Shown here one piece after another: positions 24,252 through 37,344 of a stretch of 64,000 bases of DNA. Within the stretch, counting starts at the first letter, position 1, and each line of letters begins with the position of its first letter. This stretch comes from Bimastos eiseni. Lineage: Eukaryota > Annelida > Clitellata > Crassiclitellata > Lumbricidae. The DNA lies in NCBI GenBank assembly GCA_959347315.1, contig OY365806.1, forward strand, positions 31,076,156 to 31,140,155, written 5' to 3'. The notes beneath the pieces are model-generated. The model worked only from the letters and a program-made list of their open reading frames with translations, made no database searches and was not told the DNA's origin. The position numbers and the translations under genes were made by a program.

Positions 24252-25421
24252 GGGGCCGTTCACATATTATATAACGCTCAAGGGGTAGGTGGGTGGGTTC
24301 CGGTTTTGTTAGCGTTATATTGTATAGGGTGGAGGGGGGGTAGGTTGAAGGTTTTGTTATATAACAAACTTTTTTTTCAGCTTATGCTATTTTGCCTGTT
24401 TGCTTGCCAATTGGAAATTCCATGTACTACGGACCTTCATTGTTTAATCGAAGTTCACAATACGTTGTGAACCAAAACTAGCACCATTAGCTGCCACCTG
24501 GTGAATTGATTTGACGTTCTTAGTTATTATTTTATAAATCCACTTTTAACAATTTGCTGTTTACAATTTTAACGATTTCATATGCATAGCTCTAAACGCT
24601 CTAAAATTCAATTCTAAGTGCTTTGTTTTGATTCTGATTTAAATTAATTCACTTGAAATAATTATTTTGGTAGGTATTATCAGGATGTTTGATTTCATTT
24701 TCTATAGTATGTGTAAATAGTTTATGTTTGCATAAATACCCAATTACAGTTGTAGTACGCACTCTGTATACATCATACGCTATTAAATAGGTAGAGTTGT
24801 ACCGCGAACTTATCGATAAATACCTGATAGTTCAATATTAAACCAATCCATTCTGTGTGATACTATAATGCTCATTTCTAGTGCAAACCAGAAGGGAAAC
24901 CAAAATGGTGTTTTTAAATAGTATGTACGTCACTACCATGTATCATCATGCTGTATTATAATAGGCTTATATGTAGATACATGGTGACAATCGTCGACTA
25001 CCCAATTAGTTACCGTAATTAATACAAGTGAATTTAGTGCCATTAAAAGTGCGATTATCAAGATGCAGAGGAGCTCCATACATGCGGTCTAATCACCATT
25101 GGCACGAAAGAGTACACAATTTTAAGGTATCTTTTGTTACATAGCTAATTGGATTGGATAAAGGCAATTATCAGTTGAATCACTACTATTAAAGTGCTAA
25201 CTAACATCGTGTTGTTATAAAAGTGTCAAATTGTGCAATACAATTATGTCGATTGTATGTCTTTTAATGTGCTTATAGGCTGGGGTGGGGTAGGGGTGGG
25301 TAGCATATCTGTTATATAATATAGGAGTGGGGTCACAGCTGCTGTTATATAACGTTAATAGGGTTAAGTGGGTGGGTCTAAAATTGGGATTTTATGCGTT
25401 ATATAATATGTGAACGGCCCC
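24252..25421. mobile_element. 1170-bp non-autonomous DNA transposon with perfect 26-bp terminal inverted repeats
   Basis: The left end 24252-24277 starts GGGGCCGTTCACATATTATA, and 25396-25421 is its exact reverse complement. The trinucleotide TAT flanks both sides (24249-24251 and 25422-25424), consistent with a 3-bp target duplication. Subterminal G-rich direct motifs (GGGTAGGTGGGTGGG) and repeated GTTATATAAC boxes are found inside both ends. No transposase frame. Ends resemble elements with GGGGC(C/T)GTTCACA termini; I do not assign the superfamily. Confidence 0.85.
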
Positions 25422-28400
25422 TATAGAAAATTTTGATAAGAACTACGACATTAATTATGAGGGCGTCGATCAATGTCGTCATTCCGTAGTAAAGTACAAC
25501 ATGTACGCATACATACGTGTGCATATTACAAGGCTTAATGTATGAAACCGAGCCAGAGATGACTGGGTTGAGCGAGGGTTAGTAGGTCTTGGAGCTGCTC
25601 TGGTTCCTTGGCAAGTTGGCCTTGTCTTAGACAAACGACGGTTCATTCAGATGCCAGGCATTCTGTTTTAGTTTTTCACCAGCAAGACCTTCGCCGCCTC
25701 CAGCAGCTGCCTCAGACCCGCCCCTTATCAACTAACCCCACACCCTCCGCAGCATGTTACTCGGGGAGGGGCAAGTCCAATGTAATCCTGCTCCATCAAC
25801 GCGGTTCTCTCAATTCGAATTAAATGCTACAAGCTTAGGCAGACGCAAACATGGCTTTTACGACCCTATAGAGCAGTCTGTCTTAGCCTCTTAGTAGGGT
25901 TGTCTTCATTCCTTTCATGCATGCCCCCGCCCTACTCTGCATTCTCATAAAGAGCCAGCCAACTAGCCCTGCTTACAAATTGAGGTGGAAAGCGGTTGGG
26001 TGTGTCACCGGCGAATCAACTGGCAGATAAGAATTCTAGAAGTGGTGGCAAAGAGACGGATAGACAACAGACGTAGACACACAGACAGACCCAAGGAAAC
26101 GGAGCCACACACACAAACAACACGCGCACGCAGAGCCAAAGACGTTTAGCCACACGATGGGCTATGCAATCTAAAATACTGACCTTTGAAATAATAAATA
26201 ATTTCTGTCTGCTTCTTGAAAGTAAATAAACATAAGTTTTATTCTTGAACATTTCAAGTTTTGAAGCAAACTGAGAGCCACTTTTACGATAAAATTAAAA
26301 ATAATCTGCACGCAAACACTATCAAGATGCTGCTTATAATAACCATCAATTATTTTGTGCAGTCGGTTCACAAGTACTTTTGCATATATGTACATATATT
26401 GCAAAGTTCTGCATATATCTCCAAATGTCTTGCATGCATCTGCATATAATTATTGCACTGTGTAGTCTACAGCAAAGCAAAAACGTTCAAACATTACTGT
26501 GATGTGCAAATGAAGAAACAATTTACAATTCTAAGCACCCTATACAGGATTTAAATTTAAAAAACCAATCAAGGTTAAAACAAAGATCATATGAAGCACA
26601 GCCAACAAAAATTTTAAAAATTCTATAAAAAATTAAAATTTACAGTCATTGTACCAGTTATTAAGGATGAACTGAGTTCTTAATGTTACAGGAACACACT
26701 TGAATTGAAACACACATACAGAAGCTCCTGTTTGATAATTGAATTATTCATAATTACATTTTTATGTAATAAATCTTTTTTGAAAACCATGATTGCATCT
26801 CTGGTGGCGTCACTTCTAGGAAAATCCTGTAAAGTAATGCAAGTTAAATTTATCATTTGTAGCTTCACTTGATGTGACCTTACGTTAATACTAAGAATTC
26901 CTAGTATGTACCTATTAATAAAAAAAATTAAATTGCAAAACCGTTTTAATCCTGACATAATTATCAACAAATGTGTAACTTATGGCCCCATTAGAAAAGT
27001 GGCTGGCATCTTTAAATTAAAAATTTTATGCCTGGAAGGAATTTGCTCAGCTGTTTATCTATGCTGCATTGCTGTTACTGAACAATGGCACATACGTCTT
27101 CAAGCGTTTGTTGAGGCCAAAGACAGACATTCTGAACATAATTCATTTAATTGAATCATATTCAAATATAAAATTAAATTGAAATTAAATCAATAATTGG
27201 CAATAACATTTCAAAACGATGATATTTCAAAACAATATTGAATTTTTAAAGATAATTTTTGTGCTCCTAACACTTGAATTTTGAAGCAAATGACGTCATT
27301 AAAACGTCATCATTGGACAACTAGGACTTTATGTTTTAACCAGTATTAGCTTGTAATGTTAAGATTAACATGCTTTAAAAATTGTTTGATTAATTAATGA
27401 ATAAACTTATTTTCGAATAACCCTAAACAGTCATTTTTCCGTAAACACAGCGTACATGTATGTCTCTGTCAGTACCTCAATCACACGGTCTACCTGCCAT
27501 ATCTTGCAATCTTTAAATCAGATCAGATTTTCGTTAGAAGTCAAAGTAAATACACGCTGCTCAACTGCTGCAAAAATAAATACAATTTAACATTTACATC
27601 ATTTCCACCTGTACGCTTAACGACTCTAAGATGTACCTTAATGCAGCCACATTTGTCTGATACAATTACAAATACATTAGTCCAATACAACATTTAGGTT
27701 CAACAGTGACCCCTGAAGTCTCGTCATCTGGACCTGTTTCTGTACAATGTATGACAACAAGAACTGTTTTTAAATGTAATCCAAGTAGGCAACAAGCATG
27801 CCAACTACTTGGATTTCTTAGCCATGGCACATGACGTCAGATGGTACTCATTACCCTCCTCCCATCTGATCATCCCATCATCCCATCGAGAGTGTGCAGC
27901 CAGTGTACTCATTTTCTAGTCGAGGCCGCTTAGCAATTGCAAAGAGGGGGAAAATCTTTGATGTGTTTCTGTTCTGGTGATGATTTAAACCCTAATTCTC
28001 AGGGCTGAAAGTCCAACATGAAAACAGCATACAGTGACTGTTTCAAACACACAGCTTGGAACCAGCATCACAAAATCTCAATACGTTTTAAATACTAAAT
28101 ACAAAAATACCGGGACATCTACTATCATCTCTGTAAGACACAAAAGGATCAGTTACAGAGTGTGACAAAAATAAAGGTTCACAGAATTGGCAGATCCATT
28201 GAAGGACTCAATGGACTGGTACTCAAGCCAGAATAAAGACAAATTGGGAAAGCTAATTGAACATCAAGAAAACTGTGGAGTGGTGAACTAACAAAACATT
28301 TAGAAATTTAAAACTGTAGATGAGGAATAAAAAATATCATTAAAAATCCAAAATCTAGGAAACTAAAAGGAGTCATAAAAAAATGAAGAATTAAAGAAAG

Positions 28401-28460
28401 GCTCATCAAAAATTTAGTCCCTCCAACACCACTTCCCCATGTAAACTTTTAGATCAATTG
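25422..28460. other. No gene recognised; includes probable meteorin 3' UTR
   Basis: AT-rich. The part nearest 28460 should be the 3' UTR of the minus-strand meteorin gene, though I found no clear AATAAA on that strand. Frames 25608-25823, 26016-26404, 26686-26970 and 26906-27154 carry no recognisable motif. Confidence 0.4.
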
Positions 28461-31400
28461 TCAGGTTGACAGATAATGGATTGTACATGGATTTGTTCCG
28501 GCGGCAACCGCGGCATTCCATATCCGATGGAACTCGGTGAGTCTTGGAGCACACTGCAGTCGAGCCCGCCTCAACCGAATGCTACCCAAAAACAGAAAAA
28601 CCCCTTTGCCCTGTTTAATTCGGCACTTTCCGGGAACCACAATCGACAGATTATAACCGGGTGATGATCCTTGATTGAATGAGGACTCTGACCCTCTGCG
28701 AACCCTTTTGTTTGATTGGTGGCGATCAATAAGAAAATGGTCTCTTTGTGATTGCTGGTTTTGGAATGCAGTCTGAACATTCCGCTTGCCTGCAGCTTTT
28801 TCACCAACATGCAGATCTTTGACGACTCTGTAACGCTGGCGGATCATGTGACTGACGTCAACGTGTAGATCGGATTTGGCAGAATCACGATTGTCAGAAA
28901 TGGAATGGATTTCACCTACAACGGCTACAAACAGACGACCAGCATCGTGTCAAAATGAATAGAACTCGTGGAATCGGTATCACATCAAAACAGTAGAACA
29001 CAGAGAATCAGTACCATGTCAAAAAAAAGAGCACACAGAGAATAAGTACCACATAAAAATACGAGCACAGATACTCAGTACCTAGTCAAAATAAGAGTAT
29101 AAAGATAACTATCAGTACCATATCAAAATAGGAGCACACAGATAATGATGATAATCAGTACCATATCAAAATAGGACCACACAGATAATAAGTACAATAT
29201 CAAAATAAGACCACAAAGACAATCAGTATCATCTGAGAATAAAAGTACACGGACAATTAGTACCATATAAAAATAGGACCACACAGACAATAAGTACAAT
29301 ATCAAAATAAGACCACAAAGACAATCAGTATCATCTGAGAATAAAAGTACACGGACAATTAGTACCATATAAAAATAGGAGCGCATAGGGCATCAGTGTC
29401 ATGTCAAAATAGCAGCACACAAGGAATCAGTATCAAATAAATATAGGAGCATGCCAGGGTACCAGTAATATAGTACTGCTTTATATCTGCTAAATTTGCA
29501 TATTGAATTTTACAGACAAAGGAAAGAGAATGATTGTATTAAACAGTGAACCACGACTAATCAATAAAAGAGCATGATAAACTCTATCATTTCACCTACA
29601 ATGTTGCAGACAGGGAACCACAATCATACTAAACACAGAATCAAAAATATTCTATCAAGCAGAGAACCAGATTGATTCTAACAAAATGGATTCATAAATA
29701 ATTAAATGAGTAAGGAACCCGACTGATTCTAACAAAATGGATTCAGAAATAATTAAATGAGTAAGGAACTCGATTGATTCTAACAAAATGGATTCAGAAA
29801 TAATTAAATGAGTAAGGAACTCGATTGATTCTAACAAAATGGATTCAGAAATAATTCAATGAATAAGGAACCCAATTGATTCTACCAAAATGGATTCAGA
29901 AATAATTCAATGAGTAAGGAACCCAATTGATTCTACCAAAATGGATTCAGAAATAATTAAATGAATAAGGAACCCGATTGATTCTAACAAATTGGATTCA
30001 GAAATAATTCAATGAATAAGGAACCCAATTGATTCTACCAAAATGGATTCAGAAATAATTAAATGAATAAGGAACCCGATTGATACTACCAAAAAGGATT
30101 CAGAAATAATTCAATGAATAAGGAACCAGATTGATTCTAACCAAATGGATTCAGAAATAATTCAATGAATATGGAACCCGATTGATTCTAACAAAATGGA
30201 TTCAGAAATAATTAAATGAGTAAGGAACCCGATTGATTCTAACAAAATGGATTCAGAAATAATTCAATGAGTAAGGAACCCGATTGATTCTACAAAATTG
30301 GATACAGAAATAATTCAATGAATAAGGGATCCAGGATCTCCCGAGTTGACAATTGGCAACAGCCGCGGGCTGTCATCTCTAATTAGCCTAATTAACAACT
30401 TTGAGCACCACTGACCAAACAGAATACCCGGATCTATCGTTCAAAGTTCGTCAACGGGCAAAATCTGAGCAGCACTAGGGTGAATCATTAGAATTATAAA
30501 CGTACCACGCGCCCTCCCTATTAGCCCAGCATGGCCATAGTAACGGGATCATATTGCGCCCTAGTGTGCGAAGGGACGGCGGGAGGCATTGATCATCACT
30601 GTGTAGAATATGGTAACGGTCAGAGGTCAAGCTGCAGATGGCATCAGCAAAGGAAAAGTTGAGTGTAAGGGCGTGTGCATCATCCTAGCCACGGACGGTC
30701 ATTTTCGTCACAAAGACCAATACAAAGATGGTGGGTGGTGCCAGCGGGATGGTGACGAGTCAAAATCCCAATAGTGATCCCTATTGGGTGGAAAACTCAC
30801 AACCGCCACATACCAATTACGATCCTGTCATCATTACTTGATATATTCATCGTCGTGGTCGTCATCGTCATCATCGCACCTCCACTTCCACAACCATCAC
30901 CGCCTGCATCGTTCCACCACATATCCTATAGCACAATCACTGTCAACGACACTGCTATACCCATATCTCTCAATTTTCTTGTGCTATCAATAAAAACTAT
31001 AGTTAGGTTATGTTATTACACATGTACCAGCAGCATCTTAATACTCCCATAATCACCTTCACCATTCCCATAATATACTACTACCTCAACCCTCTCATAA
31101 CATATCTTACCCATTCATTATGAAGATTTATATAGCATCACTTCAAGGTTACTCAAAAGCGACCCCAGCATGGCTAAAAAAAGACAGAATTGAGGTGATC
31201 ACAAAAAGAGCCAGAGTGGACCCTGGGGAATAAGCGCAGAGCCCGCTGCCTCAACCGTCAACTCTACTATACACCAGCCACCATCATCACCACCACCACT
31301 CTGCTTACCGTAGTCAGCTGAACAAGCAGCCAGAACGATTTCATCCACGCTGCACGGACTGCATTCTGTGACAGAAAAACACCTAGTGTTACTAACTAAA

Positions 31401-34105
31401 ACAGAAAACTGTCAGTCAACACGTTGTTTAACTACACCGACATTTTAATTGCTAAGTAAAGCGGTGATTAGCTAGGACGAATTCAGAGTTAATCGATTAG
31501 ATTAGAGATGAAACCATTGGGAAAATAATTACTTGTGATAATTTAATTCTGACCTTAGTTTGTATCTTATGCATGAGGCAGTTTACCGAGTACAGAATTG
31601 TTTAGATTATATTCAGTTGTGTGTGCATTTCTGCATATGCCATTTCAGGTATATACATTATATAATTATAATATATGATGTTACAACAATAATATCTTAC
31701 AGCCAGTTGATTGTAGGGTCCTCTCTAAGAGTCTATGATCCCGCTAGTTGCAAAGGAATCCTGACATTTAAATGACAAAAGCCATTTAGTGAAAGTACAA
31801 AGTACTTTGGGGCATAAAGTATTGGGTAACACACTGGTGTGAAGAGTGGTAGGAAGTAAGATCAATTCACGCTATCCCATAAGGTCGACAAGTCCTTCCA
31901 TTTGCTGCTGGTAAAATCAGATAAAGGACATCATGGACACTTTCTTCAGTTATTTTGTTCCTATCTCGTTATACGAATTGATCACAATCCTAACACTAAC
32001 TTATACATAAAACATTCCAATTGTTTAGTAATGGGATTTTCTAAAGCAAAGGCCATCAGAGGAAGACCACAAGGACTTCATTAAAATGGCCATTGCCTAA
32101 CATACAGACTCAAGAAAAATTTGATTTATCGTTCACTGTATTATTGATTCTAGAACAGAACTAAATACCAACTCATTTACACTTATCAACGATTTTATTG
32201 TTTTACTTTCCCTGCATCCTCTGATAAACCTTCATGAAATATATACACTGCCTTGTAAATAACATTTGTCAATTGCATAATTATACGTTCATTTATCATA
32301 TAAAAGTTACTAATATTCAACAAAAACAGGCAACTTGTCCTGATCTAATATATATGTGTTATTCACATAATGTAATGTGAAATGATTATTATTATTAATG
32401 TAATGTACCATCAAGACATTGTACATTTTAACATAATAAGACATAAAGTAGTATGATTTTCAGTAATGTGATGTCTGTAGCATAAACTTTTTACTATGAT
32501 TAGTAATGCAAAAATGAAAATGCAGATAACTATAGCACACATTTTTTAAATCATTGTTGTGTAGCAAATGAAAAGACTCAGGTGACTGACCCAGAATGAA
32601 CAGATATATATGGAAAACTTTATAAATCCAGCTCAACAACTGAAAAAACTCTTTAAACAATAGTTCAAATTCTAGGTATGACCAGAGAAAGACAATCACA
32701 TGACCGTATTGCATAGTGACAAGACTGAGGAATAAGAACTAAACCAAAATATTTAATAACTCATAATTCGCAATCAAAAAAATCTGTCAGTATAGCTCAT
32801 ATTATTTTGGGGCCAATGGATCGGATCACGGAGGTGTCACACTTAACAGGGTATTAAATTAGACCTCAATACACCCAGTGCTGATTGATGACAAGAATTA
32901 CAGTTTTGATGGTACTTCAATGAAATACTATTTTGTAAACAGTGTGAGCAATAAAAATTATACCATAACAGTGTTCATATGTAACAATTTGAAACAAGCA
33001 ACAATAACAAAAGAATTACTGTAATAAACAGTGACAATAAATAACTATGAAATCAATATTTAAATATAACATGTTTTCATATGTAATGCAAAACTGATTT
33101 TGAAAAACATTGGTTCGCAGTAAGGCAAGTACAATCTGCAATATCAGAAAGTACGAGAAGCACTGGGCAATACAGCAACACAATGAAAACATAATACCAT
33201 AGACAAACATCACACGGCACAGTGATAAGCAGAGACAGACAGAGAGACAGCGGAAAAGACAGAAAGGAGATTCCACATGAAGCAATACACAAACTAGTGT
33301 CCAAACAGTCCATGTCATCCAATCCATTGGTATCGTCAGTCTATTACAGAGCTACGTAATTTACAAAGCAATACACAAACTAGTGTTCATCAGGACCATC
33401 CACAAAGGGTGGTCTCCATCACTCAGAGGGGGATTGATGCCCCTGGTGTCCATGTCATCCAATCCATTGGTATCGTCAATCTATTATAGAGCTGCATAAT
33501 TTTGGCCAATTATTTTGTCTAAATGCAGTTTTTGCTCAGTAATTTCGAACATGTTCATGCTGCTAAGTCTGCATACACAACTTCCTAATTAGCTGCATAT
33601 CATCTCTTGGCCACTTCATCAAGTAGGCCCATCGTCCTGATGAGTGATAAACGGACCACAGTTTATACATAATCTATTTACAGCTGGGTATTTGTGCCCT
33701 GATGAAGGACGACAGACGCTGGTCTTTTGGGTGACCTTGACCATTAGTTACTGCTTTGTGGCGCTTCAATTGACTGATCAGCAGGAGAGGAATGCCTGCT
33801 CCACGTGCACCTGGCGTCTTGATGACCAGCTACCACATGACGTCATTACAAACTATACACGAAACGTGGTCCATACTCTGAACCAAGTTGTGTGGATAGT
33901 TTGGAGCAATGACTCCAGGGATTCAGAAACATCTGTTAGATGTGGATGGTAGGTAATCCGTTGATTGGGTTCCATGTGTATAAGTGGACTTACCATTGTT
34001 CATTCTTATAGTTAACTGTGCACTGTTTACCTTACTGATGTAATATTCCACTTCTTAATCATACTACTAAATAATATTGCTCAGTGTATATATAAATATA
34101 TATGT

Positions 34106-34139
<34 letters not shown>

Positions 34140-36283
34140 ACAGTACTTATTAGGTGTCCTGATTAGTTTGCTCTTGAATTAGAGCTACATAAATGTTCAA
34201 TCATAATTACAATTACAACTACATTGCCTAAAACCATAATGTACAATTATAAAAAGTTTGCATTTATGTAGCACCTTTCTATGAGAGATGACTGGTCCTA
34301 CCTTCTTTTGGTGGGTCCTCAATCACTCTCACATCATATTCGAGCACCATCTTTCCGAGCACAGGAGATGAGCTCGTAGAGTCAGTCTCGATGAAGATAA
34401 CGATCGATTGATCTCCAATAGAATCAAAGCAGACTTCGTGATCAATCAGGGATCGTGAGCTATCAAGGATGGCAATGGGGACAAGCGTCTGGTTGGCTTC
34501 AAGGAAGAGCTGCTGTGTTGTGAAGGCAGACTCGGCAATAAAGCAGAGCTGGAAGGGTCGAGACCTGAGAGGAGGGAGGAAGGCAATTGCCAGTCCACCG
34601 TATGGAGTCCGCCAGGTCACCCGACCCTCTGAACAACGAATTGAGATCTTTTGGACACTTCTCTCTTCAACCGTATCATCCCTAATTCAAAATAACGTAA
34701 TGTGGAATAGCAAACAAGGTTATGTAAGATAAGGTAGTTAATATAGCAAAAGTTAAGCTAGAATAATGGAAGTCAAGGAATAGTGAGATAAAGTAATTAA
34801 AGTAACGCAAGAAAGGGTAAAGTGTGTGGTAAGGTAAGGTATGCATGCACAAGTGACCTTAATTAAGTGATCTGTAATATGCTGTGTCCTGCCAACGTGA
34901 TTTTCAATACATGAACATAATTATGATGATGACTTGTCTATGTACCTAGCATTTAGTGCCTTTCACTGTTCAATGCCCTGCAAAGGGATGCCGATGCAGC
35001 GCTATCGATGCATGGTAGCGGACAATGATGAATAGTGTAAGATGAGATAAAACCCCATTTGGTTAGGCAAGGTAAAAAGAGATACCACGGTCCAGAAAAG
35101 CACCACTGAGAACCTGCTATCCTGCCTTCAATCCGTCTCCACTGACACCTAACCCTCCCTCTCTGAGGGTCGCTGACACGAACTCTGTCCACGACCGGAC
35201 CACCCACGGCTGTCGCATTTAGCAGACATTTACCTGTGACCCCAGTGCCTCATAGATAAGGGCGACCTCACTGTCATAGTAAACTATAATGGCACATGGC
35301 CGGGCGATGAGCGATTGGAAAGAGTCGACAATCGCCTTTCTTTCTGAAAGTTAAGAGGAATCTGGACAGCGTAACAGCCCAAAGCCCCTCCAAAAAATAC
35401 CTTACTAAATATAAGCCCATAAACAGTCAAAGTCGGCATGCCTAGCGCTCCTCTCCTACACTCGGATGCGAAATTAAACTGGCTGGGTATATCTGATAAC
35501 ATCCCATCTCTTAGCGTAGTAATCGTACTTATCACACCTTGCTCTTACTAGGTCCAGGCCCCAAAGGACACCAGCTACATATCTGGGGCAAGATATCCGC
35601 AGCATTGCAGTCCGGTCAGCTTCCAAAATTAGGCTGAGACGTAAGAGTATGGTAACTGCAACCGCATACAAGATTTGTACAATCTACAGCACCAACAAAT
35701 AGAACTAGTAGGCCTAAGAATGAGGAAAAGTCGAAAAGGAGAAGAAACAAAGGAGGAGTGTTAGAAGTTGGAGAACAAGGACCAGGAGAACAAGGAGAGG
35801 GCAATGGCAATAAGGCAGAGTTGGAGCAGAAGAATCAGAAGGATGCTGATAGGAAAGAAGATAATGAGGAGCAGACATACGAGAAGAGACAAAGACCAAG
35901 ACAAGGAAGACGAGTATGTAGGTGGGAGAGAAATAGGAACAAGAACAACAAGATAAATATGTAAATGAAGAAAGAAACTACATCTTCATTCACAAAATGT
36001 TTTATCACATTCCTCGCTCAAAGGTCTTTGATCATGTATCTTTGATAAAATATCAAATACCTATGAACATAGTTTTACTCATCGACTTCTTCATACGACA
36101 ACAATCATGTACCTCTGACCATACAGCAAACATATATTTTTGACTTTACATCTTATATGATATCTTTGATTCTCACCAGACATTCCACTCGCAGGCTGTT
36201 CCATCCACCGGCAAGCTAAGCAGCGGAAACGAAACAACAGCTGGAAGGTAAAGAACAAGAAGAAGAATGCGAGAAATGGGCAT
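28461..36283 (-). CDS. METRNL: Meteorin-family secreted protein, 4 coding exons, complete
   Basis: Secreted factor of the meteorin/meteorin-like family (neurotrophic and cytokine-like in vertebrates). Exons on the minus strand are 36283-36177, 34681-34302, 31365-31309 and 28924-28461. Phases are 2, 1, 1; total 1008 nt, 335 residues (human METRNL 311). All introns are GT-AG. Residues 1-20 form a signal peptide (MPISRILLLVLYLPAVVSF). Next come C31-E-W (family CSW), SIRC(52)SEGRVTW, the exon-3 motif CSPCSVDEIVLAACSADY (human CRPC...LLAVCTSDF) and the C-terminal LQCAPRLTEF with NPC(328). Sequons at N99 and N273. Residues 217-275 include about 40 extra basic/Gln-rich residues with RVRR at 255-258. 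The fit to METRN versus METRNL is not decided; an invertebrate gene may predate their split. No poly(A) signal found. Confidence 0.92.
28980..29450 (+). repeat. Tandem repeat array, about 40-bp unit, meteorin intron 3
   Basis: Some ten diverged copies of a unit like AGTACCATATCAAAATAGGA plus GCACACAGATAATC. An inner higher-order pair of about 120 bp (from 29159 and 29270) is almost identical, which explains the repetitive minus frame 29123-29386. It lies immediately upstream of the last coding exon. Confidence 0.85.
29660..30328 (+). repeat. Minisatellite, about 45-bp unit, roughly 15 copies
   Basis: Unit begins GATTCTAACAAAATGGATTC and ends with a variant of AATGA(G/A)TAAGGAACCC. Copies differ at a few positions in alternating patterns (AATTAAATG / AATTCAATG), suggesting unequal exchange. 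In meteorin intron 3. Confidence 0.92.
33283..33495 (+). repeat. Interleaved direct repeats in meteorin intron 2
   Basis: AAGCAATACACAAACTAGTG occurs at about 33283 and 33366, and GTCCATGTCATCCAATCCAT followed by TGGTATCGTCA at about 33308 and 33449. The two spacings differ, so a duplication was followed by an insertion. The insert (around 33404-33445) resembles a segment near 54540-54582. Confidence 0.75.
33644..33952 (+). other. Unrecognised 102-codon frame bounded by splice-like sites
   Basis: In the frame there is an acceptor-like CTATTTACAG at about 33682 and a donor-like GATG|GTAGGT near 33948. The translated segment between them is rich in Trp/Cys. It lies on the strand opposite the meteorin gene, within that gene's intron 2. 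No similarity recognised; could be an unrelated exon, a noncoding RNA exon or chance. Confidence 0.18.
34084..34137. repeat. (TA)n microsatellite
   Basis: TATATATA run with GT interruptions in meteorin intron 2. Confidence 0.9.
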
Positions 36284-36512
36284 GCTGAGGGACTCCGTTA
36301 CAGTGGTTGGCCACTCGCAATTGTTGGACAATCAAATGGCCACCGATTACAGACGCTCACGACATCGGAATATATACACCAAATATCTAAAAAGAAAGCA
36401 AAAGCAAACAACTGTATAACTTGTTTGCTTTCATTCATTATGTTAACCATCAAATAGCGAGACATCAATCAGTCTTAAGTTTTTGCTTCATGGTGCAAGC
36501 TAAGCTTTCTTG

Positions 36513-36650
36513 ATGATGATGGTAGTGGTGGTAGTGATGATGATGATGATGATGATGACGATGATGACGACGACGACGACGATGATGACGACGATGATGA
36601 CGACGATGATGACGACGACGATGACGACGCTGATGATGATGACGAGGACG
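36513..36650 (+). repeat. GAT/GAC trinucleotide microsatellite upstream of meteorin
   Basis: About 45 triplets of GAT, GAC and variants. It lies 230 bp upstream of the meteorin start codon, hence possibly within its promoter or 5' UTR. The His-rich and Met-rich open frames here are artefacts of the repeat. Confidence 0.9.
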
Positions 36651-37344
36651 GCCCTCAACTTCATTTTTTTTCAATCTCAGCATATTAAGGGAGGGACAGA
36701 CCAGTTATCTCCCCTTAGGTCAGTCAGCAGGGCACCCACTATTTAACTTCCTAGCCAAGCGGTACCATTAGTACAACAGAAATCTTTGACTTATAATATG
36801 TATACTTAACTGGATAAGTTGACACTTGACAGCCCAGAATATTCATGATAGACAATCACACAATCCTTCAAATCTCCTTCAAGTCTCCACTACACCTCAG
36901 TTGATGCCTAACCTAGTCAGATCATAATCTGAGAAGTTTTGAGAGTTGAACCTATAGTAGGCTGTAGAGTGCAGACCATAAGCATGACTGTCAAATCGCC
37001 TTTAAAGGATATTATAAGTCTCAAATATTAACCCCAACAAGAGCACAATGGATGAAATATTTGGCTCAACCCTTATACGCGGTTACTCCACTCTCTTGAA
37101 TCCCTCATAACTACTGAACGACCCAGACGTTATAACAAGCAGTCAAATCTGTAAAACGCTCTCAGAAGTCGCCAACAACCGAAGGAGGACTAGAAATGTT
37201 TACTTTTGACTTGAACGGAACCCACTCAACTGACTAAAGACCCGTTGACATAAATTCAATTAGCACGAGCTTCGGATTCCTCTGGGCTGAGTAAGTTTCC
37301 TGCTGCTTCCTTACTCAGGTGACATAACACACCTGGAACGCCAC

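Noticed and set aside
28980..30328. Regularly spaced repeats as a CRISPR array
   Set aside because: Copies abut with no unique spacers, the host is an animal genome, and no cas-like gene is present; these are minisatellites.
36465..36746. His-rich and Met-rich frames
   Set aside because: Products of the GAT/GAC trinucleotide repeat.
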